From NCBI GenBank assembly GCA_020186115.1, contig WSYJ01000180.1:186001-250000 (forward strand): a stretch of 64,000 bases of DNA, written 5' to 3'. The notes under the pieces are model-generated. The model searched no databases, had not been told where the DNA came from, and worked only from the letters and a program-made list of their open reading frames with translations. A program made the translations under genes and the position numbers. Positions 30,824 through 39,618 of the stretch are shown piece after piece (position 1 is the first letter of the stretch; every line of letters starts with the position of its first letter). The stretch is from Histomonas meleagridis. Lineage: Eukaryota > Parabasalia > Tritrichomonadida > Dientamoebidae.

Positions 30824-31183
30824 ATGTTATCTCAAACATTAGATCTCATTGTTGGTAATCATACTTTTAATGCACAATTAGTTAATAATTCAACTGCACC
30901 TTTGATAGAATTATCAAAACAAGGACCATTAACAATTGAAATATATGATTATATGCACATGGAAAAAATGGGACCTATTGCAACTGAACTCCCCACAAAT
31001 GATGAACAATATTCAACTGGCCCTGGTGATTTGATTTTGTACTTGGGAACTACTTTTGTAATTTATTATGATCATAATTCTTGGGATTTTACAAGAATTG
31101 GAAAAATAAATAACGTGACGAAAAATGATTTATTAAAGGTACTAGGAAAAGGTGATGTAGCTGTTACATTAAAATTACATTAA
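30824..31183 (+). CDS. cyclophilin-like fold small protein
   Basis: The protein is 119 residues (MLSQTLDLIVGNHTFNA). The all-beta pattern and the segment TGPGDLILYLGTTFVIYYDH followed by WDFTRIGKI are typical of the cyclophilin-like family of small prokaryote-type proteins (TM1367-like), which have the cyclophilin barrel but no proven isomerase activity. The gene is short, lacks a signal peptide and may have been acquired from bacteria, since that family is mostly bacterial; this is inference. Confidence 0.7.
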   Translation: MLSQTLDLIVGNHTFNAQLVNNSTAPLIELSKQGPLTIEIYDYMHMEKMGPIATELPTNDEQYSTGPGDLILYLGTTFVIYYDHNSWDFTRIGKINNVTKNDLLKVLGKGDVAVTLKLH

Positions 31184-31426
31184 ACAATAAATTTTAAGAT
31201 TTAAAGCTTTTTTAATTTTGTTTTTATGAACTTACCTTCAATGATTATTTCTAAAAAATGTGTATGTTTTTGAAGCATTCCTAATAAATTTGGAAATAAT
31301 GAATAAATATATTTTCTGTTTTCATTTTCATTTATTGAATATTATTAGATTTTCCATTTGACAACTGGAAAAAGCATTTGTATCTGATCGGCTCGACTTT
31401 TTGAAATGCTTACGAAAAGTGCGTAA

Positions 31427-32287
31427 ATGGCCATAATTGAAATGTTAAATGGTCAAACAAAACAAATCATGATTCCAATCACAGACGACGGAAAAATTCA
31501 AAAAGAAATTTTACAAGAAGGAAACGGTGATGCACCACAAGATGGGCAAAAAGTAAAAGTTTCATATAAAGTTATCATCAAAGATTCAGGAAAAGAGATT
31601 GAAAAAACACAACCAGGCTCACCATATAAATTCACTGTTGGTCAAAGCAACATAGGCCTGTGGAGCATTGGTGTGAAAACAATGAAATTAGGAGAAACTG
31701 CAAAATTCGAAGGAGAATTCTCCGCAATTTACAATGGAAAACCAGAGAATTTTGGTATTAAACCTGATACTATTTTAACTATAGAGGCCACATTAGTGTC
31801 AATCATTGATGGTAACCTTTCACTTGATGAAGCAATTGAAAAGAACTCTCAACTTAATGATGAGGGCGCAAAATGTTTTCACGCTGAAGATTTTGCTGGT
31901 GCGATTGTTGTTTATACTAAAGCTCTGGAGCTCATTGAAGATTTCACGGAGGATAAAGCGATTGAAGCAAAAGTTAGAACCCAAAGAAATCTATCCTTAA
32001 CATACAGCAAAGTTGGAAATTGGAATATGTGTTGCAAATTTGCTGATGAAGTTTTAAGTGTTCATAAAGATGATCTTAAGTCGCTTATGAGAAAGGCTGA
32101 ATCACTTCTTGCAATGGGCATTCTTGATAAAGCAAGAACAATTATTGAGCGAGCGCTTAGAATTTCTAATAATAATCCTGCATTTAAGAATTTAAAGAAA
32201 AGACTCCTCGAAGCTGAAAAAGAAGCAAGAAAACGCGAAAATGAAAACTTTGCAAAGATGTTCCAAAAAATCAAGCAAACTGATTAA
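31427..32287 (+). CDS. FKBP-type immunophilin with TPR domain
   Basis: A 286-residue protein from ATG. Residues ~25-125 form an FKBP domain: DGQKVKVSYKVIIKDSGKEI, then the YKFTVGQ strand and GLWSIGVKTM carrying the conserved active-site Trp. Residues ~135-270 form about three TPR helical hairpins (GAKCFHAEDFAGAIVVYTKA, RNLSLTYSKVGNWNMCCKFA, SLLAMGILDKARTIIERAL). The tail is charged. The one-FKBP-plus-TPR layout matches Hsp90-associated immunophilins. The usual Asp of the active-site loop appears replaced by Glu (GKEIEKT), so isomerase activity may be reduced. It is expected in the cytosol as an Hsp90 co-chaperone. Confidence 0.9.
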   Translation: MAIIEMLNGQTKQIMIPITDDGKIQKEILQEGNGDAPQDGQKVKVSYKVIIKDSGKEIEKTQPGSPYKFTVGQSNIGLWSIGVKTMKLGETAKFEGEFSAIYNGKPENFGIKPDTILTIEATLVSIIDGNLSLDEAIEKNSQLNDEGAKCFHAEDFAGAIVVYTKALELIEDFTEDKAIEAKVRTQRNLSLTYSKVGNWNMCCKFADEVLSVHKDDLKSLMRKAESLLAMGILDKARTIIERALRISNNNPAFKNLKKRLLEAEKEARKRENENFAKMFQKIKQTD

Positions 32288-32500
32288 AGGTTCCTAAAAT
32301 TTTGTAAACGATCGTTTTGAATTTTTTTCAGTATTTCGTTACTAAATTCATTGGCTTGTAGAGTTTAAATGAAATGCAACGCATTTACAAAAGCGAAAAT
32401 TGTTCTAAATGAAGAATAAATTGGTTAAACGTTTTCTGGGGCGCCCTTTACAGTCACTTTTTGTTTTTGAATGAAATTGTGGGGGTTTGATTTGTTTCTG

Positions 32501-32506
32501 TCATTT
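32501..32506 (+). promoter_or_regulatory. initiator-like element
   Basis: TCATTT lies 5 nt before the ARPC4 ATG at 32512. It is a clear example of the TCA-type initiator in this window. Confidence 0.5.
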
Positions 32507-32511
32507 GTCCA

Positions 32512-33030
32512 ATGGCACAAAGCCCCCTTCAGCCATACTTAAATGCTATCCGCCGTTCACTCCAGTCTGCCCTCTGCTTACGGAACTTCGCATCACAAGA
32601 TGTTGAACGTCATAACAAACCAGAAATAGAAACACAAACTAAATCTTCTCGCGAAGTTATTGGTCATCCAATCATGATTGCAAGATCAGAAATTGAGGCA
32701 GTCTTTATTGAGACTTCAATCAATAGTGTTCGTATTTCAGTTAAGGTGAAGCAGCTTGATGATGTAGACACTCTTTTGGTCAAAATGTTCATGCGTTTCC
32801 TTTGTCAACGTGCAGATCAATTCCGTATCCTTCGTCGTAAGCCAATTGAAGGATATGATATTTCATTTTTGGTAACCAACATTCACACCGAACAAATGAT
32901 TTTGTCCAAGCTGATTGATTTTATCATCACTTTCCTTCAGGACGTCGATAAGGAAATTTCCGATATGAAAGTTACACTGAATAAGAGGGCACGTAAGTGT
33001 GCTGAAGAATTTTTAAAGATTTTGGTTTAA
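32512..33030 (+). CDS. ARPC4: Arp2/3 complex subunit ARPC4 (p20)
   Basis: The protein is 172 residues, close to the 168 usual for this subunit. It shows highly conserved family segments: [20 protein letters not shown] at the start, [55 protein letters not shown], and the C-terminal long helix ending in [12 protein letters not shown]4 is a core scaffold of the Arp2/3 complex that nucleates branched actin. The ATG is preceded by a TCATTT initiator. Identity is secure. Confidence 0.97.
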   Translation: MAQSPLQPYLNAIRRSLQSALCLRNFASQDVERHNKPEIETQTKSSREVIGHPIMIARSEIEAVFIETSINSVRISVKVKQLDDVDTLLVKMFMRFLCQRADQFRILRRKPIEGYDISFLVTNIHTEQMILSKLIDFIITFLQDVDKEISDMKVTLNKRARKCAEEFLKILV

Positions 33031-33233
33031 ACCAAACTTTAATTTTGCAATTATTTTTTATCTTTTTCTTCATCATAAAATGAGAAAAAACAAAATTTAT
33101 TAAAAAATGTTATTTTTGGCAGTTTTTGAATAAACTATTCAAATGAATTTCAATACGTTACTTTGAGGTGCCTCAAAATAAAATCAAAAACAAGTTTACA
33201 AAAAAAATTGATGAACTTGTTTAAGAATGCGCC

Positions 33234-33881
33234 TTAGTATGGACGGTAGTAGCCTGGGTAAGCTGGTTGAGGATAACCAGGTTGTGGATAGGCTGGTTGA
33301 GGATATCCTGGTTGCATTGGATAACCAGGTTGTGGATAAGCTGGTTGTGGGTAGGCTGGTTGTGGATAAGGTGGTTGCATTGGTCTCATTGGCATTGTCG
33401 GTTGCATTGGCATCATGGGTTGCATTGGTCTCATTGGCATTGCTGGTTGCATCATTGGCATTGTTGGCTGCATCATTGGCATTGTTGGTTGCATCATTGT
33501 ATTAGCAAATGGTTGTGCACCACGTGGAGCAACATGGATAACCAAGTGGATACGGCCACCCTTCTTAACACGGCGGTGTGGGATCATATCGTACCATTGG
33601 TCGATAACTTGACCTTTAACGAATGAGCCTAAGTGGATATCAAGATATGACATTGGGTCATCCTTGATAAGGTCCTCATCTTTCATGTTAATGCGAAGTG
33701 ATTCGTTACCGTTTGTATCGAAATGGAAGTCTTCGTTCCATCTTGGATGCATTGAATTCTTGATAACTCGGGTTCTTCTTGTTTGCCCGCCGAGTGTGAT
33801 GATGCAGTATGCATCGGTAGCGTTAACATCCATTCTTGGGATGTCAGTAGCTTCGATAACTCTTAAGTGGAGTTGGTACAT
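33234..33881 (-). CDS. C2-domain protein with Pro/Met/Gln/Tyr-rich repeat tail
   Basis: The protein is 215 residues from ATG. Residues 1-115 form a C2 domain: YQLHLRVIEATDIPRMDVNA, DAYCIITLGG, MHPRWNEDFHFD and LIKDDPMSYLDIHL. These keep the loop Asp residues expected for Ca2+ binding (MDVNATD, NEDFHFD, DED-D). The C-terminal ~90 residues are a low-complexity tail of MQPTMPM-type then YPQPAYPQPGYP-type repeats, ending YYRPY. Small C2 proteins with such tails occur in protists and plants as Ca2+-dependent membrane-associated proteins; the tail may mediate protein binding or condensation. An initiator-like TCATAA precedes the ATG. Confidence 0.88.
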   Translation of the reverse strand: MYQLHLRVIEATDIPRMDVNATDAYCIITLGGQTRRTRVIKNSMHPRWNEDFHFDTNGNESLRINMKDEDLIKDDPMSYLDIHLGSFVKGQVIDQWYDMIPHRRVKKGGRIHLVIHVAPRGAQPFANTMMQPTMPMMQPTMPMMQPAMPMRPMQPMMPMQPTMPMRPMQPPYPQPAYPQPAYPQPGYPMQPGYPQPAYPQPGYPQPAYPGYYRPY

Positions 33882-35294
33882 GATAAAAAATTATGAGTGT
33901 GTTAATTGAATTAAACCGCAGAAATTGTTCAAAAGTTAATTTTTGTATGGTTTATATTATTGATAACCGACAGAATTTTTTGGCCAAAATCAATTTCAAA
34001 GGAAATAACTCAAAAATTGACAAAACCGGTCAACTTTTTCAGGCAGTGAATCTAATTCTTGATAAAAATCAAAATATTTCATATATTTGTTGGTTAAACT
34101 AAATAAATATATAAGAATTGAATTTTATTGATTATTTTATTGATGAATATTGGCTCGTATAGAAAATATATGTCAAAACCATTTATGGAATTTGTTTTTT
34201 GACGAGGTCTCAAACGCCGTTTGGTTGTAATTTATTTATGATTCTTTATTGTAATTACAATATTTATTTTTATTAATGTTTTATAGTTTATTCAAAATCT
34301 TCAATCCATTAAAACATCATAAGATATTCTTAATTCAAATATCCGTTATCCAATGAATAAATTTTAATAAGAAATAAAACTGAATTTTGACCTATTTCAT
34401 CGCTTACAAATTCATAATACATGTGAAAATGAATATAAAAATCACGAGTATTATAACTATTTTATGAAAAATCATTTTCATCAGTTACAAAAAATTTTCT
34501 TCGTTTAACATATTAGACTGCGATGAATAGCATGTAGATCAGCATTTCAATATAACATTATTCATAGAGAACATATTTAGTAATATATATTTGATAAATT
34601 TTTTTTCGGAAAAAAATTAATTTTGTAATTTTCTCAATGTACAAGAAAAGTGACAATTGTACCAAGTCTTCAACAAAATTAATATATCAATTTATGTTTC
34701 AAATAGACCCATTGAAGAAAATCACATTTCAAAACGAATTATATATTCATAAATGTATTTTGTTATCAGATATTCATATAAAATATAGAGTATATATTTG
34801 TATTATAAAATTTATTTTTTTTTTATAAATACTGATATTTATAGTAAAGTAATACCCTAATATAAAAAGTATTTAATATTACAACATTTTGTTTCCTTTA
34901 TTATTCTAAAATAAAAAATTAGAAAGAAACAATCACTAAAAAAAGAGGGAAAAATTAAAAATGGAGAAGGGAGAAGAAAAGATAAATGAAAAAGAAAGGA
35001 AAAAAGAAAACTTTGTAATTAAAAATCATTTTGAGAAACTAAAAATAGTATTGATGAGCACATTTTATTTCCATATTAATAATTATAATAAGTATTAATT
35101 CTTAATAATTATTTATTTATATATGATAACTATAGATATTTGTAGAAAAAGTAAATCAAAAATTTCAAATCCACGATATAATTGATTCAATGAATATTAA
35201 ATTTATGAAGTAAAAATGTCATTCCATTAAGCATCTGAAAAAAAAAATTAAATAAGAAAAATTTGGAAAAAAAAGAAAAAAAAAACTTTGTAAT
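33882..35294. other. gene-poor AT-rich region
   Basis: Only short frames with biased composition occur. The longest (33893-34102) starts with GTG and overlaps the C2 gene promoter. No RNA gene or known element is recognised. Confidence 0.45.
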
Positions 35295-35899
<605 letters not shown>

Positions 35900-36017
35900 C
35901 TTGAGGTGAGCTGGTTGTTATGATTTACTTATAAAATTTCCAGCCGCTAGCAGCGGATAAAACTTTTTCAAATTTTTGATTATTCGATGTCATAAATTTT
36001 GAGAGAAACAAATTTTG

Positions 36018-36023
36018 TCATCA
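36018..36023 (+). promoter_or_regulatory. initiator-like element
   Basis: TCATCA lies directly before the TMEM18-family ATG at 36025, consistent with the very short leaders of trichomonad mRNAs. Confidence 0.4.
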
Positions 36024-36024
36024 A

Positions 36025-36477
36025 ATGGACATCGAATTTCAAGATGATTTTCAAAATTTAAACACAATAGAAGTGAACGTACTTGATGTTATTAAAAAGG
36101 TAAATTTTATAGATTTACCTATAATTGCTCTATTAATATATCATTTGACTATTTTTCTATTTGCCATGATTCACAGAAATAACAAAACATATCGTGCAAT
36201 ATTTTTCATATTTTGCATGATGGAAGCATTGTCTTCGGAGAAAATAGGAAACTTTATTTCTAAAAGATGGAAATTGCTTGGGTTTTCAGATAATTATTTT
36301 GATGAAAACAATATTTTTCTCATCTTTTTCTTTGTTGTACCACCTGTGTTTACTTGTATCTGTTTATTTTCATTTTTAGTTGGCAATCTTGGCGGTCGTC
36401 TCATTGATCTCCATTTCCAAAGAAAGAAAAATAATACAAATTCCAATAAAACAGATAAAAAGAGTCATACAGATTGA
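36025..36477 (+). CDS. TMEM18: TMEM18 family membrane protein
   Basis: The protein is 150 residues, near the usual ~140. It has a hydrophilic N-terminus, three TM helices (about 30-48, 56-72, 95-120) and a basic C-terminal tail. Family features seen are the charged loop after the first helix (MIHRNNKTYRAIFFIFCMME), the LSSEKIGNFISKRWKLLGFS stretch with the YFDENNIFL motif, and PPVFTCICLFSFLVGNL before the basic tail. TMEM18 is a nuclear-envelope/ER protein of poorly known function found across eukaryotes. Confidence 0.85.
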   Translation: MDIEFQDDFQNLNTIEVNVLDVIKKVNFIDLPIIALLIYHLTIFLFAMIHRNNKTYRAIFFIFCMMEALSSEKIGNFISKRWKLLGFSDNYFDENNIFLIFFFVVPPVFTCICLFSFLVGNLGGRLIDLHFQRKKNNTNSNKTDKKSHTD

Positions 36478-36528
36478 AGTAAGTTGTTAAGTAAAGAAAA
36501 TTTGAAAACAAATAGATAAATTCATATA

Positions 36529-36762
36529 ATGAAATCAATGTTATATTTCTTTTATTTATATCATACATTTTCAAAATGTGCAAGTTTAGAAACATTAATG
36601 TTATGTGAATATTTGAAATCAAATGCTTTTGCTTCATGCACTAACCTTAAATGCATTTATTTTTCTGGTGGAGCAGAACCAAATATTTGCAATCTTGCAC
36701 AAATGTTATTAAAATTGTTGTCCATTAAAACATTCAAAACAGGTATAATTTTTTTGGCTTAA
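36529..36762 (+). pseudogene. BspA-like leucine-rich-repeat fragment
   Basis: This isolated 77-codon piece contains one to two BspA-type (LRR_5) repeats: FSKCASLETLML and SNAFASCTNLKCIYFSGG, followed by a stop. BspA proteins are a large surface-protein family in trichomonads and are normally hundreds of residues long. This is best read as a relic rather than a gene. Confidence 0.6.
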
Positions 36763-37196
36763 GCATATCTTTTTATATTTTAATATGAATCTATTAACAT
36801 TCAATTTTTCTATTGTGCCAAGCATTATTCATTATGTGATGTGTCCACATGAACGCATATGGGTATCCTTGAGGCGACTTATAAAAATTTATATTAATTT
36901 ATCTTCGCTACAATATAAATTAAATGCTATAGCATACGATAGAGATTTTTGAGGCAGTTACCCAAGAATAACTACTTTACATCTATGAAATATTCAATGA
37001 TTAATTCTTTTTCATCGGAAGTTTCAATCGAATTTAATCGGCCTGTCCGGAATTGCACAAATGCTTTTATTGATCCATAAATTCCATATTAACAACAAAG
37101 ATAGATGCAAACTAAGCAGAAAATATAAGCAAAACAAAGAATAATAAAAACAATCATTTTACAGAAAAAATAGCCAATGTTTCAATCTTGAGCAAA

Positions 37197-37697
37197 CTAG
37201 AAAGAAAGAGGTGCGGCTAAGCTTTGTCTTTCACATGCACTCTTCCAAGCATTATGCATTTCTTGCGAATGGAAAAGAGTCTTAAAAGTGGAATCTTCCA
37301 TTAGATTTGGTAATCTTGATATTTCCATCATATATTTTTGAAGTTCAACGAACCTTTGACGGACGAACTCTACTTCTGTATTTTTGAAAAATTTCTTCTT
37401 TGGAAAGCTTGGCTTCATCTTAGTTTTTAGCGATTTATCCAATTTATACAAATCAGAATATCTTTGCAGTGAGGTAAAAACTAGAACTTCTTCATCAAGC
37501 TCGATTCCAACTTCGCATGTATAATATACGACATTTGTTGATTTGTTGATTGACCATCCTTCTATTGAAACATAAAATTGCGGTTGAGCAGTGCACATTG
37601 CAAGCCTCGCCTTTTTCGTGTCTGATAGCGAATCGATTGATATTATTTTTTGTCTGATGTTCCCCATGGAGAGAAATTGCTTTGTGCTATTTGACAT
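37197..37697 (-). CDS. PX-domain protein
   Basis: The protein is 166 residues from ATG. Residues ~35-150 form a PX domain: FYVSIEGWSI, YTCEVGIELDEEVLVFTSLQ, RYSDLYKLDKSLK (the conserved Arg-Tyr-Ser of the phosphoinositide pocket), FPKKKFF, EFVRQRFVELQKYMMEISRL. PX domains bind phosphoinositides, chiefly PI3P, on endosomes. There is no additional domain, so it resembles minimal sorting-nexin-type adaptors. Confidence 0.9.
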   Translation of the reverse strand: MSNSTKQFLSMGNIRQKIISIDSLSDTKKARLAMCTAQPQFYVSIEGWSINKSTNVVYYTCEVGIELDEEVLVFTSLQRYSDLYKLDKSLKTKMKPSFPKKKFFKNTEVEFVRQRFVELQKYMMEISRLPNLMEDSTFKTLFHSQEMHNAWKSACERQSLAAPLSF

Positions 37698-38290
37698 TTG
37701 ACTGTCAGCTGACGAATCATTTCAATGGCATAAAGTATTCAAATTTCTATTCTTATTTTTGAATCATACTGATGTCATTTGCCATGCAGCGTTGTGAAAA
37801 CGTTAGTTTCCTTTTTTTGATTATTTTCATAAGAAAAATTTAAATATTCTCTTACTTTTGCGAATTATTTTAACAATATATAAAAGCATTTATAATTTTT
37901 ATCTAAACAATCATCATTTATTATCTCTATGGAAAAATATTTTAGTTTGGTGTGGTGTTTACAGCAATTGAAAAGCTTGTGTATTTGCATTCAAATTTCG
38001 AACTTCTATGAATTCAAAATGAATGACCGATAAATTAAAACGTTTCTATCATCTTGATTTTATCTTTAGTCAATTATCACAGTAATTACTTACATAATAT
38101 CTTATATTTTCCATTAACATATGAATACAAAGACGTGCCACATATTTTATTTGAGTATGATGAATTTTTAAATTTGAATAGTCGAGATCATTTTCTATAA
38201 TATGACTGAAAAAAACAATCGCCATACATGAAAAATCTGATTAGGAAAGCAAAAGTAATGAATTTTGAAAATTGAAATTTATTAATTCTA
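37698..38290. other. intergenic, no gene seen
   Basis: The region lies between the divergent PX and SDR genes. It is AT-rich with no supportable gene. The duplicated segment begins at 38291. Confidence 0.45.
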
Positions 38291-38856
38291 ATTACAGTGA
38301 TGGAGTGCACGATTCAGGAACATTAATTAAGTGATTCAGTTAGTGAATTTTAAACATTGATTGTGGTGTTATTTCATATGAAAAAAAAAAACAATTTTCG
38401 AAAGACCGTTTTAAAAATAATGACCGCTATCATCACTGGAGCAGATGGTGGAATTGGTTCAGAAATAACTCTTGCTGTTGCAAAGGCAGGGTATCACGTA
38501 ATAATGGGTTGTCTTCAACCTAAAGCTGCTGAAGCCAAAAGACAATATATTATTAATAAATCAGCAAATAAGTCCATTGACATCCTCCCACTTGATTTAT
38601 CTTCCTTTCAATCAGTTAATGATTTTTCGCGAAATATACGAAATAAAACCGATAATATTAAACTTTTGATGAACAATGCTGGGACAATGAACGGGAAAAG
38701 AATAATTTTGGAAAATGGCCTCGAAAAGACTGTATGTATAAATTGTGTTGGACCACATCTTCTCACTCGGAATCTCATTCCTATAATGTCATCTGGATCA
38801 AGAGTTGTTAATATGGTTTCACTTACTTACACTTGGGCCAACCTACAACTTCCTGA
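38291..38856 (+). repeat. 566-bp segmental duplication (copy A, parent)
   Basis: This segment holds the promoter and 5' half of the intact SDR gene. The second copy lies inverted at 27809-28374. Copy A is taken as the parent because the gene continues intact beyond it. Confidence 0.9.
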
Positions 38857-39262
38857 GCTCTTTACGCAAGGGAAAAAAGGAACTTTTCATCGACTTTCAG
38901 TTTATAGTAATAGTAAATATGCATTACTCTTGAACACATTCGAAATGGCTGAACGCTATAAAGAACAAAAAATTACATTTAATGCAGCCGATCCTGGAAT
39001 TGTATCGACTGGTATTATATCCATGGACAATCCTATTATTGATTCGCTTGCAAACATATTTTTCAGGCCATTCATAAAAAAACCAAAACAAGGAGCTGAA
39101 ACAGCAATAATGTTATTATTAGAAAAAAGTTTTGACGGAGTCACAGGAAAATACTTCGCGAATAAAAAAGAAAAAAACATTGGATTAAAGTATATCAATC
39201 ATCCATTACGAAAGAAAATATTCGAAACAACAGAAGAAATAATTAAACCATATCTTTTGTGA
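38420..39262 (+). CDS. short-chain dehydrogenase/reductase (retinol-dehydrogenase-like)
   Basis: The protein is 280 residues from the ATG giving MTAIITGADGGIGSEITLAV. Two further in-frame starts upstream would add a Lys-rich leader, and the initiator-like TCATAT near 38373 permits either. Classical SDR features are present: GADGGIG dinucleotide loop, LDLSS, NNAGTM, NMVSLTYTW (catalytic Ser), YSNSKYA (catalytic Tyr-x-x-x-Lys), and ADPGIVSTG. The sequence is closest in style to the RDH/WWOX-type branch, which reduces retinal-like or other lipophilic carbonyls. The substrate is unknown. Confidence 0.92.
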   Translation: MTAIITGADGGIGSEITLAVAKAGYHVIMGCLQPKAAEAKRQYIINKSANKSIDILPLDLSSFQSVNDFSRNIRNKTDNIKLLMNNAGTMNGKRIILENGLEKTVCINCVGPHLLTRNLIPIMSSGSRVVNMVSLTYTWANLQLPELFTQGKKGTFHRLSVYSNSKYALLLNTFEMAERYKEQKITFNAADPGIVSTGIISMDNPIIDSLANIFFRPFIKKPKQGAETAIMLLLEKSFDGVTGKYFANKKEKNIGLKYINHPLRKKIFETTEEIIKPYLL

Positions 39263-39618
39263 TTTATTTTAATGAGAAATATGTGAATTAATGAAATATT
39301 ATAATTTTTTGATGAAATGTTTTTACTGGTAACTCGAGATCTCTAATTTTCGTTTTCAATGGTTTATATCCATCGTTATGTAATGTGATGTGAAATGATC
39401 GTTAAACACGATAGGACCTCGATTCTATTTTGAAATCTTATTATCTAAGAAAAATATTAATACAAATACTGATTACTGTTGAACAAGTTGTGATTATTAC
39501 ATTATTTTGCATTTGTGTTTTTTGTTTAGTTTTACCAAATTTTGTGTATCCGTTTTTACCTCATTTTTTTCTGGAGCGGTTTATATATTCAATTATTCAA
39601 AGGAATTCAAAGCTTTCA

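Noticed and set aside
33267-33626. Trp/Leu/His-rich plus-strand frame over the C2 gene
   Set aside because: It is the antisense shadow of the Pro/Gln/Tyr repeat tail of the real C2 protein.
33893-34102. 69-codon plus-strand frame
   Set aside because: It has a GTG start, overlaps the C2 promoter and lacks protein-like features.
39430-39618. N-terminal extension of the WDR11-like protein with a membrane segment
   Set aside because: It begins with TTG, is hydrophobic from AT-rich codons, and the ATG at 39619 sits directly before the conserved first blade.
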